DNA from: Trema orientale
Taxonomy: Eukaryota; Streptophyta; Magnoliopsida; Rosales; Cannabaceae
NCBI GenBank assembly: GCA_002914845.1
Contig: JXTC01000041.1
Span: forward strand, 1,094,646 to 1,158,645
Length of the DNA: 64,000 nt
Reading direction: 5' to 3'
Under the pieces are notes generated by a model that ran no database searches, was not told where the DNA came from, and worked only from the letters and a program-made list of their open reading frames with translations. Both the position numbers and the translations under genes were made by a program. This document shows, one piece after another, positions 24,890 through 37,339 of the stretch (position 1 is the first letter of the stretch; each line of letters starts with the position of its first letter).

Positions 24890-26405
24890 TTTTTATTTTT
24901 CAGCTTAAGTATGAGATTTTCTAGATGAAAAGAAACTTGAGCTAGCGCTCAGACCTTGAAGTGGTATATATTGAGTGCCTTTGACTTCTTGAGGACTTCA
25001 TGTTCACGGTGTCAGTACTTTAGTCCACACATACATATTTTTATAAATTAAACTACCAACAACTTAAAGGTTTTGTTTGGAATTATTTTTTTATTTGATT
25101 TTAATAATCATACTTTTTGTTTAAATAACACGAATAAATAAATTAAGAATGTTACCAAATCAGCACTTCAGTAATTTTAATTTTTTCATTTCTTCATATT
25201 ACATCAAAGACTTGTAAGGTATGATCCATACTATATCGCAGAAAGAGTAACAATAGAAAATTTATTTTATCTTGATTTGACAATTGACTTAAACCATTCA
25301 TTGTAACAAACAAATGCTGACCGTGATATTCATAAATTTAGGGCTACAACTTGCTAGACAAAATCGGTCATATGTATTCTTACTAAATTAGTTTTATACA
25401 AATTCAAGCAAGCTTTTGTAATAGTTTAGTTTCGCAGCATTGATCACACGTCGTATCAATCACAATCATTCATTTTCATTTCACTTATCGCGGACTCAAG
25501 CAAATGAATATATAATTATTAAGCGCAATATATAATTATAACATCCATGATTTTATCAATCACAATCCTTTATTTTCGTTTCACTTACCGGGGACTTAAG
25601 CAAATAAATATATAACTCTTAATACGCAATATATAGTTCCATTCTTAAGTTTTTATTTTTCAGCTTAAGTATGAGATTTTCTACATGAAAAGAAACTTGA
25701 GCTAGAGCTCAGATCTTGAAGTGGTATATATGGAGTGTCCTTGACTTCTTGAGGATTTCATGTTCACGGTGTCAGTACTTTAGTCCACACATACATATTT
25801 TTACAAATTAAACTACCAACAACTTAAAGGTTTTGTTTGGAATTAATTTTTTATTTGATTTTAATCATCATACTTTTTGTTTAAATAACACGAATAAGTA
25901 AATTAAGAATGTTACCAAATCAGCATTTCAGTAATTTTAATTTTTTCATTTTTTCATATTGCATCAAAGACTTGTAAGGTATGATCCATACTATATCGCA
26001 GAAAGAGTAACAATATACAATTTATTTTATCTTGATTTGACAATTGACTTAAACCATTCATTGTAACAAACAAATGCTGACCATGACATTCATAAATTTA
26101 GGGCTACAACTTGCTAGACAAAATCGGTCATATGTATTCTTACAAAATTAGTTTAATTTATACAAATTCTAACAAGCTTTTGTAATAGCTTAGTTTCGGA
26201 CCGTTAGTCACACGTTGTATCAATCACAATCATTCATTTTCATTTTACTTATAACGAACTCAAACAAATGAATATATAATTATTAGGGCTAATATGTAAT
26301 TATGATATCTACAATCTCATCAATCATAACAATTCATTTTCGTTTCACTTACCGCGGACTTAAGCAAATGAATGTATAACTCTTAAGGCATAATATATAG
26401 TTGCG
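24890..26405. repeat. 760-bp tandem duplication
   Basis: Copy 1 (about 24890-25650) and copy 2 (about 25651-26405) align end to end with a 760-bp period; for example CAGCTTAAGTATGAGATTTT is at 24901 and 25661. Divergence is a few percent by eye. Inside each copy a smaller repeat of about 110 bp (TATCAATCACAATC, then TTCGTTTCACTTACCG) occurs twice. No coding content. It may be a duplicated non-coding transposon fragment. Confidence 0.8.
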
Positions 26406-26913
26406 ACACCCACTCGACTGTCGTATCTTTTTTATGTACGTAATAAAATGTTTTTCTATTTTGGCCCATTAAAAATGCTGCATGCACTGATATGAAATGA
26501 CTATTTTTGTAGAGAAGAAGAAATTTTCATCAAAATGACGCATTGCTTTAGTCGTCTGCCACGGCACACAGTTTCTTTTTTGCCTGTTTTTTGGTGCCAC
26601 TCAAATTTGAAAAGAAACACCCACACACCACCCCCTTTTTTTTTTTCTTTCTTTATTTCTTTAGGAGACAATCTAAAGAGGAAGAGAAGGTCTAGCAATG
26701 GGATTTAAGATTTCGTCCATTGACAATAAAGATGCCTCTCTGAATGGCTGATGTTGAGCATGACGACATTGTAAAAATGATTTGATTCTTCAGCATTTGA
26801 CCTTTTTTGTGCATGGTGACCACTGCCACACCCTTCCTCATACAGCGTCATAACCACTACTCCTCCTTTCTATTATACCTTTATCTTTCAAAAAAAAAAA
26901 AAAAATTATGAAT

Positions 26914-26967
<54 letters not shown>

Positions 26968-28300
26968 GTGGTAAAAATATTTTGAACACGTGGTAATTTT
27001 TCAATGGTAAGATACAAAAGAGTACGCATATTACAAGTGATCGAACTAAAACATTACTATAAGGATGTGGAGGGTAGGATTTCTACGGCCTAGTTATACT
27101 TGTAAGTAATAAGTATTTCGGTTTCATAAATTTAAAAGTAGGCAAATATAGGATATACGATGTTACATCAATACAGTTTTTCTTTTCCTAAATAATTTAT
27201 CAAGATAATTAGAATTACTCGTGAAATATTATGATTTAGAGATACTCGTATCCGTAATTTTGTTTTTCTTTTTCTTCTATTATATGCGAGATCCATGATG
27301 ATAATTAATTCAGTAATAAAAATATTTTGTGTGTGTGTGTTTTTCCTTCTATATATATATTAGATTGTAAATGACCAGTGTATGAAATGAACTTATACAT
27401 TTTCACACAAATTTGTCAAAGCAATTTAAAAAAAGAAAAAATGGGAAAAGAGAACATCGTGGAAAGTTATAGCTAGATTGGAGGCCTTGGGCTTCTCCCT
27501 ATGCTTAGCATATTTAGAACCATCCAATCCTGCGAGTCAACATCAAAAGCATCCCCTTTCATATGTGTATATAGGGCTACACATGAAAATTATAGAACTA
27601 AATATACTGTTGGGTTTAGGTTACTCTTAGCTAGCAAAAGTAGTCAGTTACATGTCAATGTCATTAAAAATAAAAATAAAGCAAAAAAAAAAAAAAAAAG
27701 TAAAGAGAGATGATTATAATAATGGTACACTATGTAAGTGGGATAACATAATCAGTAATGGGATATTCCAGTGGAGATTCATTGGCAATTCACTCTAGCA
27801 TCACGTCTTCCAAGCTCCACCTCATGTCTTTGACAAAGCTAAAACTGTGGAGTTCACAAATTTAGCATGTACAACGTCGATATTTTTAAAAATATATGCA
27901 TATATATATTAAAGAAAAAAAAAAAAAGAAAGAAAAATGTGTTACTAGCTAACAACTTAAAGTAACCATGTCCACATTAATATACAATTATTTAAATTAT
28001 CCCATGCAACCCATCAACTTTTCCAAAGGTCCCAATCTCGTTGAATTGGGACTCATTTTGTTCATGTCGATGAGATTTCTCAATAATACCCCATAACCCG
28101 GCCAAATTAAAAAATTTCAACATATTCAGAGAAAAATTTAATACTCATTTCCCATGGGATTATTTTATTGACAATAATGTGGGTACAAGTAAAACCCCAT
28201 TGAATTGTGGGTTTCCAACCTTGTTTTGACGTTAATGCCACATTATTTATATTGGGGCTCTTGTTTTATTCATAGCATTAAAAATATAAATAACAATAAT
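26406..28300. other. Intergenic with a long CT microsatellite
   Basis: Contains a (CT)25-26 tract at 26915-26965 and several A-tracts. No coding exon or transposon structure is recognised. Confidence 0.5.
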
Positions 28301-28479
28301 AAAGTTGATTTTAAAAAAAATGGTGAATTTGAGTGTGGGCCAGCCCAGTGGCGGTGATGCAATCTCTTATCTCACAACGTATGGCAGACACCATATTTAC
28401 CACCATCAACGGTGCACCTTTAAAACTCCAAATTCATGCTCGGTGGGGCCCACACCCCACAATTACAACCGCAGCATAC

Positions 28480-28885
28480 TGACAAACCACGTGGTGGATT
28501 CCTATTGGTCCCCGAAGGCAGACCCAAAAGGGAAGCTGGGGCCCTGGGGCTCCCAGTCCTAACTCATGTCTTCCACCACCCCAAAGCCCCCACACCACGA
28601 CCTCCATTCCATGCCTGAAGGAAAGTAAAGGACAGCGCCACGTGTCTGGCAGGTAACGTCATGATGACGAGGAAAGTGTGATTCAGATCCGATGATTATG
28701 TCATGGCGGGGAGCGGGACCCAGGCAGACCCAACAGCACCCCAAGTCCACGTCAGCCAAGAGACCCCCCCCTCTCTCTCTCTCTCTCCTCTTCTACTGCT
28801 ATGCTATGGGGCTTTTGCTTTTGCTTTTGGTTACGTCACGGTTCAATCTTACCGTTCCACGTCGAAGTCAATGTGACGTCAATGT
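28480..28885. promoter_or_regulatory. GC-rich block with G-boxes and TGACG motifs
   Basis: CACGTG G-boxes occur at 28488-28493 and 28639-28644. A palindromic pair CGTCA (28657-28661)/TGACG (28665-28669) and several more ACGTCA/TGACGT words follow to about 28885. These are the sites of plant bZIP factors, including TGA factors. The block lies 1.3-1.7 kb upstream of the glutaredoxin start, so assignment to that gene is uncertain. Open frames across it are not supported by any recognisable domain. Confidence 0.35.
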
Positions 28886-30027
28886 CATTTACTGCTACCT
28901 CACCACCCCATGTGATCGCTCCACGCTACTTCACCGGCATATATCCAGTATTTCCGAACTACCTGATCGTATGATGATCGCCTTCACCCTCACGCGCCTC
29001 CAAACCTCGTCTTGCTCACCTTCCAATAATTCATCCCTTTTTGCATAGTTTTCCCCAATTATTTCATCTTATTTTGTTTAATAGGGAAAAAGAAATCGCT
29101 TTTATTCATCCAATTCACTATTATTAATAATATTTTTTTTTTGTAGAGTAATCTTGTTTTTTCAATTTTAAACATCAAATTGCTCATTTATCAAGGAAAG
29201 CACAAATTTATGTTATAAATGCTAAACTTGTTTCGGTAAAATAAAAATTCAGCATTGCCAATGATTTCATCACCCGTCAAATCATATTTTATCATCAATC
29301 AAATCAAGTCAAATCAAGACATTGAAAGTTCATGAATACGTTTGGACAATACGGTTTAGATGATATAATTTTATAATAATAAATTTCATGAATTACATGC
29401 TGAATGGTATTCAATGAAAATCATATCACGGTGCAAATCAGAGGAATTTAGTAGATTTGTAATCTTATTTAAATAACTTTTAAGCTATACAATAAAAACA
29501 CACGAATTCAGAGTGCACATTTTTCAAAAGCTAAATCATTTGAGTACACCAGAAATTATCAAAATCCAATGAAAGTTGTGTACATTCTGACTTTGTAATA
29601 ACATTCATTAATTACAATTATGGTTTACCACCACATATTGACAGATCAGAGTCTCCTACACATCTATTATTTTGTTGTTATAAGTACCATAATTACCTTC
29701 TAGCATTTTCTTCACCTATGTTATAGTTAAATTATCCATCATGTTATTTTAAGAAATCATGAATGTCTCTTATATCACTTGAAATAAAATAAAATAAAAT
29801 AAAGCATAAAAAGCAAAAATGTAAAAAATTGGCGCGTGAGGGATTATGGTTATGGAAGGAAGGAAGAGCAATAGTCCAAAAAGAGGGGGGAAAAAAAAAA
29901 TCCCAAAACTACGATTCCAAAGCACGTATGTAAACACAGTAGTTTGTGATGTAAGCAAGCACACACTCACACTTCCTCTCCCAATCCCCACCACATTTTT
30001 ATTTCCTTTTAATTTTTTTTCTTCTTT
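28886..30027. other. Upstream region of the glutaredoxin gene
   Basis: AT-rich, no coding exon or element ends recognised. TTGAC-type W-box words occur close to the gene. Confidence 0.35.
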
Positions 30028-30035
30028 TATAAATA
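30028..30035 (+). promoter_or_regulatory. TATA box of the glutaredoxin gene
   Basis: TATAAATA lies 115 bp upstream of the ATG, followed by a pyrimidine-rich leader with a (TC)n run at about 30116-30138. Good position for a plant core promoter. Confidence 0.65.
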
Positions 30036-30149
30036 AAAACTCTCTCCCCCTTTCCCCAAACACCCCACCCGCGTTGACATCAACACCACCACCAAACCCC
30101 CACTCTCACCACCACCTCTCTCTCTCTCTCTCTCTCTCAACCAATCAAG

Positions 30150-30638
30150 ATGCAAGGCCTTCGGCGGTGCTCAAACGACGTCATCCACCTCGACCTGGGC
30201 CCCGTTACCACCGCGACCAGCGGCGGCGGCGGCGGCGGCGGTGCCGTCACCTCCTCCTCCCTATCGATCGACGACGAGGAGTCGGCCGAGGCCCGAATCC
30301 AACGGCTGATATCGGAGCACCCGGTGATTATCTTCAGCCGCAGCTCCTGCTGCATGTGCCACGTCATGAAGAAGCTCCTGGCCACCATCGGGGTCCACCC
30401 GATCGTCATCGAATTGGACGACCATGAGATCCCCTTCTTACCCTCTCCCCCCTCGGCGCACGATAGCACCACCAGCGACCACTACCCCTCGACCAGTGCC
30501 ACCCCCAGTAACAGTCCTTTCACCGCCGCCCCCGCCGTCTTTATCGGCGGCACGTGCGTCGGCGGGTTGGAATCACTCGTCGCGCTCCACCTCAGCGGCC
30601 ACCTCATCCCCAGGCTCGTCGAAGTTGGCGCTCTCTGA
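30150..30638 (+). CDS. GRXC9: CC-type glutaredoxin (ROXY / GRXC9-like)
   Basis: A single-exon gene of 162 residues. Seen: the MQGLRRCSNDV start typical of this class, a Gly-rich stretch (about 25-31), the CCMC active site (67-70, in SRSSCCMCHVMKKLL), the cis-proline region APAVFIGG (about 127-134) and the C-terminal GHLIPRLVEVGAL. Between the active site and the cis-proline is an unusual Ser/Pro/Thr-rich insert (about 98-124). CC-type glutaredoxins are land-plant proteins that bind TGA bZIP factors in the nucleus and modulate salicylate/jasmonate and developmental genes; classical redox activity is often weak. Oddity: most ROXYs end in ALWL or similar, needed for TOPLESS-type corepressor contact, but here TGA follows Ala-Leu, so the Trp-Leu is missing. 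The leader, TATA box and absence of introns support this start. The family call is secure; the exact ROXY orthologue is not. Confidence 0.95.
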   Translation: MQGLRRCSNDVIHLDLGPVTTATSGGGGGGGAVTSSSLSIDDEESAEARIQRLISEHPVIIFSRSSCCMCHVMKKLLATIGVHPIVIELDDHEIPFLPSPPSAHDSTTSDHYPSTSATPSNSPFTAAPAVFIGGTCVGGLESLVALHLSGHLIPRLVEVGAL

Positions 30639-33600
30639 TTCCTAATTAATTAGTACTACCAACTTTTTATTTTCTTCTTCTTTTTTTTTTTTCCTGAATT
30701 TTCTTCCTCTTCTATTTTATTATATATAAATTATATAGCTGTGATTTTTGTTCTATAATTTGGGTTTATTAAAAAAAAAAAAAAAGAATTAGGACACAAA
30801 AAAAAAAGAAAAGAAATAACCCCTTATGGTGTTCCAATTGTTTTCCCTATTTGATGGTCAAAATACCAGTAAGGGTGAAAGTGAAACACGTGTGTGCTTA
30901 GGATTGGTCGTCCGCGGCTTGATCTAGTTCGATAGGTCAGTTTGGTACTAAGATTTTTATAAATATAATATTTATTGGGCAATCAGGGCTGTGATATGTG
31001 TGGACTTTCCCCTTGACCCCTTTGTAGTAATTCTAGTTTTTTTTTTTTTTTCTTTCCTCTTATATATGGCTTTAATTAGTTTGTAAAATAATTTCATTTT
31101 CTGTGTATGTACTTCGTCATTGTTAAATTTGGTTAGAACAAATGAACAATCAGTATATGTATTCATATAGAGGGGCCCCACTTGCAATTATTGAGAAATT
31201 GGATGATTCTTTTTTTGCGAAGTAGGTTATAAGCTAGCTTAGCTATAGCTAATATATATAATACATGAATATATATATATATATATATAGATATGATATG
31301 GTGTTGTGGGCTGTGATGGGCTGGGCTGAGTGAGAAGCTCCTTCTTTTAATTAATAATATTTGGAAGTACTTTTGGTGACGATGACAAGCTATGAAAGAA
31401 TTGGCACTAATAGATATTCTGACAATGTTCCTCCAATTATTGCAAATATCTTCGAACCAAACACGGCTCTTTTTTTTTTTGAATTCTCAGTCTAAAAGCT
31501 TGCTAACGAACCCAAATAAAGATTAATTAATTATATGTATATTAAAAAAAGTAAATATCCCACTGTATTTGGCAACGAGTTCACGTTACTCGGAATTGCA
31601 GTCAATTTTTTTTTTTTTTTTTTGAAGTTTCAATTTATTTTGTTTGTCCAAAAAAGTGCTTCATCACGTTGTTATTGAAATTGCAGTTTCGGGGTCTCAT
31701 TTATTTGTTTGTTTATTTTGAATTGACCCTCTTAACTCTTAAGCGTAAGTGTGGGACTTGTTTGATCAAAAAGTGACAGATGGGTTCTTATACTTTATAA
31801 AACTAAAAATTTGAATGTGACGACAAAACCCCCCCAATTTTGTCACTATGCCATCAGACAATTTTTCTTGCGTCATGGTTTTATATGGTTGTACCTTCAA
31901 CCATCCGACAGCCCCCCATTTACCATAATTACCCTATTAACCATGTAATTACTTTCTTCTAAACTTACTCTTAGTCAAGAAATTGATGAAAATTACAAAA
32001 AAAGAAAAGAAAGTTGAATTAAATCGTATTAGAAAACCAGGAATGTACAGTTGAGATGTGCCCAAAATGTATAGATTATAGCGTTACATGATGTTACAAT
32101 ATTCCGTTATAATTTAATAAATCTTTACATATAGAAGGTATATATGTCAATGTGTGGTAAAGAATAGAGAATTCTTGAAAGATCTTTTCCCAATTAAGGA
32201 ATGGAGAGGAAGAAGGCATTTAAGCCGGCGATATGGAAGATTTAAGAGGCCGGACCCCACATTTCACATCCACCCTTTTCTCTTTTCTTTTTTCTTTTAA
32301 ATATTTTTTTCTAAAATAAAAAAAAAATGTCCTTTAGGTTTGGAAAAGACAGCTTAAGTGATGACTGATGACAACAACAACATTAACAACCACAAACCAC
32401 GATCCAATAGTGCGTTTCTCCATTTTTTTTAGTTTTTCTTCCCTTTAATCGAGAATCATACGTGGCACACATGCAATGGGTTTGATTTTACACCAAAGTG
32501 GACCCTCCCCACATAGAATCTTTACAGCCTAACGTAAGAAGAATCTACTTGTGATTCTTTGGAAAGAAAAAAAAAAAAACTAAAGGCACATTCAATAATT
32601 TAGAACATACACAATGTACAAAGTGTTTAAAAAATTATATAGTGAAAAAGAAAAAGTCGAATTTAATTTTTTAAAGGGAGGTAAAAAAAAAATAGAATTG
32701 GACAACCCGAGTGCCCCCACTTAGAGTTCCTTAATGGTAGGGCTTTAGATGCACTTAGTCTTAAAAAGTTAAAATTCAGTCTAAAGTTCCAAAAGCCTCT
32801 TTAAATACTTCATGTCAAGTTAACCTTTTTATAATTTTTAATTTCAATATTTTAAATTTTTAGCTTTTGCTCAAGTGGTGACTCGTGACTGATGGGGTTC
32901 GCACATTATCTCTGTACTGTGGAACCCTCACCCCTAACTCATTTGATTGGAGAAACATCCCGACATAGGCCATCCTCAGGCCACATCTTTGGACTTTTTA
33001 AACCTCATTTTATCTCTTTGCTTCTTCTTCCCAAATACTCTTATGCTTACCATCCATATTTAGACTATTTACCTGGATTATTATATTATTTCTAACATTA
33101 CATTAAAAAAAATTTGAGGAAAATTTGACGTTATAAAAAAAATTCATTGTTAATAGAATGTTAATATTCTAATGTAGAATCTCCCTCAATCTTAAGCAAC
33201 AAAGTAAATTCTTGATAGGTGCTTCTTAGAGTATTGACTGTTGACTATGCACGTTCTAGAGTACTATATTATTTTATATTTAATTTTTACATTTTTGAAA
33301 AAAAAAAAGGCCAAGATAAAACATTTAGGCTAATAAAAACCATATCAACCAGAAAAGTCATGTTATGAAACTGAAAACTAATAATAATCAAGGCTACTTG
33401 GTTTAACTAAAACTGCTTTAATTGTGATTTGAGATGGTCCCATCTAAACACACATGATACACCCGTCCTTTCCTTCTCAATCCCACATTCCCACCTGAGA
33501 ACTTCATAAAAAATATTTAAATAAAGTCAATAAGGACAAACAACTAAAACGTATGATAATAGTTTGCCAAAATGACATTATACTTTTTCATTGATTTATT

Positions 33601-33850
33601 TACTTTGTCCCAAAAAAATCCGAAGGTCTAAAATTGCCAGAGCCTCCAAAAAGCAACGTGGCAAAATGAATGTCATTAGTGCACCTCCACAAATCATTTT
33701 TTTCTCTCTATTTTTTACTTTTTTTTTTCCTCCACCTTACACGCTGTAATTGTCTATGTGTCATCCTTGTTCACTTTTCTTTAATCCTTCCCTAAAAAGG
33801 TCACCCAAAAAGTCAACAAAAAAATACTTAACCAAAAACAGGAGTTTCTG
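30639..33850. other. Intergenic between glutaredoxin and carrier genes
   Basis: A-tracts, an (AT)n tract at about 31270-31289, and no recognised element or exon. The downstream ends of both genes point into it (convergent), so it should hold both 3' UTRs. Confidence 0.4.
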
Positions 33851-36800
33851 CTACAATCTTCCCCAGTTCATGAACTTCTTCACCTCGTCGTACAAAACCA
33901 AGATGGCAGCTGCTCCTGTACTCCTAAAAATGTTAGAAACCGCGCCACGGTAAAACGACACCACTCCTTCTGTCATGTATATCTTCTTCCAGCAGTCTAG
34001 AGTGCTGCGGTACATGGGAGTTTCCAACCCGGACTGCATCATCATCCGCCTCCGGACTGTGTCCAAAGGGTACGACAACAGCCCGGCGGTCGTCGTCACT
34101 GCCTGAGCAGCTATCCAGCGCTTCAACAGCGGCACTTCTCGTTTGGAATCTTTGGACATTATCTCCTTCATTGTGTCAAACCCCCCAAAGTAGAGGCCCC
34201 GGTGGACGACCATTCCGTGTAGGGATGCAGGAAGCCCACGGTAGATACCCCGGATGCCATCTTTTCTGCGAACGGTGGCAAGAAAGTGGCAGATTCCCCG
34301 GAACTGGCGGACATTGGTCCTGCCAATGTCGGCTGCAAGGCGGGTGTGTGCAATGTCAAGAGGGTATATTAGGATCAGTGTGGTGCAACCGGCTGCAGCT
34401 CCAGCGATGAAGTTGGCAGATGCACCGGTAAAATGACCCTCTTGTGAGTTTCCACTCCTCAACATGTTTCGATAAAGATCCTGTTTGAAGAAAACAAATT
34501 GTTAAGGATTGTTAACTAGGACAAGAAAAATTAATATATTGCCCTCTACACTTTAACTCCACAAAAACACGAGTGGTGGATAATTTCTCCCCGTTATGAA
34601 CCAAAAATAGTTTTTCAGTAATCAGTAATTAGATAAATGTCCTAAAAATTTGTACTCTAATAAGTTTGCTCATTTATATGTTAGAACTTTGGATAAAGAT
34701 TTCTCTAATAATATGCAAGTACTTGCATCTTCAAAGATGAGGCTATCTTCCAAGACTTGCAATTCTATGACAAACAATCATGTAAGCCTAAAGTAGGAAG
34801 GAATACTTTATTGTCTCATAACATCACTATATCCAGTGACCCCCAGCATCACATAAAAGCAAAACATTAATATGTTATATCAAAAGCTCAGATAAATGGC
34901 ATCACCTCATAATATAACAAGCATCAACTATCTTTTGCCCACTGCATCTTGCAACCAAAAGCAACATTCACTAATATAATGATGCTTACTTCAATGTTGT
35001 GTCAACTTGTACGGACATTATTGTTGATCCATCAAATACTATGGGACACGCTGTTTCAAGCCAAAAAGTAAGTCTCACCACGATTGGAGGTTGCAATCCA
35101 CTTATTGGAATTAAAATAAGTCCCTCCTTGCCTCTAGATCAAAGTAATGAAGAACTCAACTCACTTTCTTTAAAAAATTCCTACTTATGACTGCTCCTTT
35201 AACCCCACAAGCATGATACTCTATCACCCCAAAAAAAAAAAAAAAACCTAGACTTCTCAAGAATCCCTGGCAAAAATTCCCAGCTAAAAGATCCCTAGAC
35301 TTGATTTTGTTCTGGATGCACACAGGAATTGAGACTTGCATTGGCTAATAAATTTATCTACTTCTGGTCACACAGAACACGAACTTAATCACCCAAGTGA
35401 AAATATGATCCATTTTCATTGATCTTCTGAATGCCTCATAGCAGTTGAATATAATATAAGAAAATAAATGTCTGCTCCAACAAACATCGGCTAAACTGGA
35501 TTAGAAAAACATACCACAGGTGAATTTACTATCCTTATGAATGAGGTCCTATTCTCTTGAATATCTTTAGAATCCAAATGATGTGAATAGGCAATCAACC
35601 AGATACAGGGGAACGATATTATCTCTCTTTAATATGAGTTCAGTTAAGAACTGAAAGGATGAGCCTGCTTGAGGTTTCTTACAGACAAAAGATTTGCCTA
35701 AGAAGGCATTTCAAAATAGCAATCACTATCAATATCAAGACACGATGGCACAAAATGTCTTGTTTAGTATATATGTAGGAAATGATGTCGTAAAAATTAT
35801 CATACAAACTTACATTAAAAATAATGCACTAGACAACTTTAAACTAATCGAGAAACAATGGTCAAAGGAAAGTTACTAATGATTACTCTTCTAAGAAAAA
35901 GGTTAATTTTCATTTTCTCTTCAAAAATAAACCAAATAAAAAAGATTAATTAGCTTAAAGTAATTTAGAGAAACACATAGACTTATAGACAGGCAGAAGA
36001 AAAAGGTCAAGGTGGGTAGTCCAGAGGTGTAAACTGAGCAAGACTTGCTCAAAGAATAAAATGAAAAAAATAAGATAACTAACAATTTTTGATTCGAGAA
36101 AAAGGAATAAAACAAATGAGATAACTTGAAGAGAGATATCAACAATCCATGTATGTAAGTTAGCTCAAAAAAAGGTCTCAGCCACAACTACCTCACTTGC
36201 TACCAATCAAAGTAAACTAATTACTATACCCCCAATAACTCTAGTTCTAGGTTTCAGGAGTTAATCTCTCCCTGGATCCACCAAAATAGACTGCCACTGA
36301 AGAGTTTTCAATCTGGCCTAACTGCCAAGACCACTGCAAACCTTAGCAGCAAAGAATCGGTAAATAACACCAGAAATTTACTCCCTTTCCCTGCTCTTTC
36401 CACACTATTTTCTCTCCTTGGGTCTTTAGAGACTCCAAATGACAAACGACGATCCTAGGCGTTAGCTTTTAACTAAAAGGTCCCTAAGTAGCCAATGTGT
36501 ATACACTGCAGCCTATTTATATATTGTATTGGTCATTACGAAAAAAGAAATGGAAAAAAGAAACATAGAAGACAAAGAAAATACCAAAAATAAATAAATA
36601 AAAAGTGTCGAACATGGTCTTTTTTAACTCAACTCATAGGTTCCACGGCTAAAATAGTAGATTGCCATGTAGAATAACTATTGCACAATCTCCTAACAAG
36701 ACTCTTTTTTTAACTCAACTCATAGGTTCCACGGCTAAAGTAGTAGATTGCCATGTAGAATAACTATTGCACAATCTCCTAACAAGACTCCCGAGTTCAA

Positions 36801-37339
36801 TCTTATATTCCACAAGTTATGCATTTGCACTCCAAACCCATTTCAAAAGCAACTAAAAAACCATGTATACATATAATATATGTATATTTGAGTTGATACT
36901 TTGAGTTGATACTTAATCAAAAGAATTAATCTTTGCCAAAAAGGTAAAATCAAACAAAAAAGAGGGGGAAAAAAAAGATTTTGAAATATACCTTGAGGGA
37001 GAAATTGAGCGCGACGGAAGGGTAATAGCGAATAACACTGCTCCCATTGCCTCTCCACAAGGAAAGAATGCCTTCTTCCCTGACCGTACGGACGATGCAA
37101 TCAAACATTCCTTTGAATCTTCTACGGCCAGCCCCAACAATGGCGAGATTGCTCTCTTGGGTCTGTAACAAAAGCTTCGCTCTCTCAATCGGGGCCACAA
37201 TCGTGTGCACCACCCCACCCATCAACGCCCCCGCCATTAGATCACGGTGAAAGCTCGCCAACCAATCACACGGACTCGATGAGGTTCCCACTGATTTAGC
37301 CAAATCCCTTACTGGGTTTGGCTCATCTTTCTCCTTCAT
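33851..37339 (-). CDS. PM-ANT1: Plasma-membrane ADP/ATP carrier-like protein (At5g56450 type)
   Basis: Two exons, 37339-36992 (116 codons) and 34480-33851 (209 residues plus stop), separated by a 2511-bp GT/AG intron, give 325 residues. Seen: three mitochondrial-carrier repeats with signatures PIERAK (50-55), PLDIAHTR (156-163) and PLDTVRRR (254-261), plus RRRMMM (259-264), the nucleotide-carrier hallmark. Blocks such as GGVVHTIVAPIERAKLLLQ and IYRGLPASLHG match, from memory, Arabidopsis At5g56450. That protein was described as a plasma-membrane ATP exporter active in pollen rather than a mitochondrial carrier. The length matches. The exon junction LNFSLK/DLYRN keeps the frame. The N-terminus has no obvious long presequence, as expected. 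Localisation in this plant is inferred from the orthologue. Confidence 0.93.
34481..36991 (-). other. Long intron of the carrier gene
   Basis: Donor GTATAT at 36991 and acceptor AACAG ending at 34481. It holds an 86-bp tandem duplication (36620-36791) and no recognisable coding exon. Short open frames inside lack domains. Confidence 0.8.
36620..36791. repeat. 86-bp tandem duplication in the carrier intron
   Basis: Two copies, about 36620-36705 and 36706-36791, differ at about one base. The unit contains AGGTTCCACGGCTAAA and CAATCTCCTAACAAGACTC. The second copy is followed by CCGAGTTCAATC, which resembles a polymerase III B box, so this could be a partly duplicated SINE. That last point is a guess. 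Confidence 0.75.

Noticed and set aside
28305-29048. Several overlapping open frames in the GC-rich block upstream of the glutaredoxin
   Set aside because: Higher GC content lengthens random frames; no recognisable domain or consistent splicing. Kept only as a regulatory candidate.
29846-30645. Frames overlapping the glutaredoxin in other phases and on the minus strand
   Set aside because: Pro/Arg-rich shadows of a GC-rich coding exon; only the 30150-30638 frame carries the CCMC active site.
32870-32940. Possible second SINE (GCTCAAGTGG word)
   Set aside because: A-box-like word only; no B box, tail or flanking repeats.
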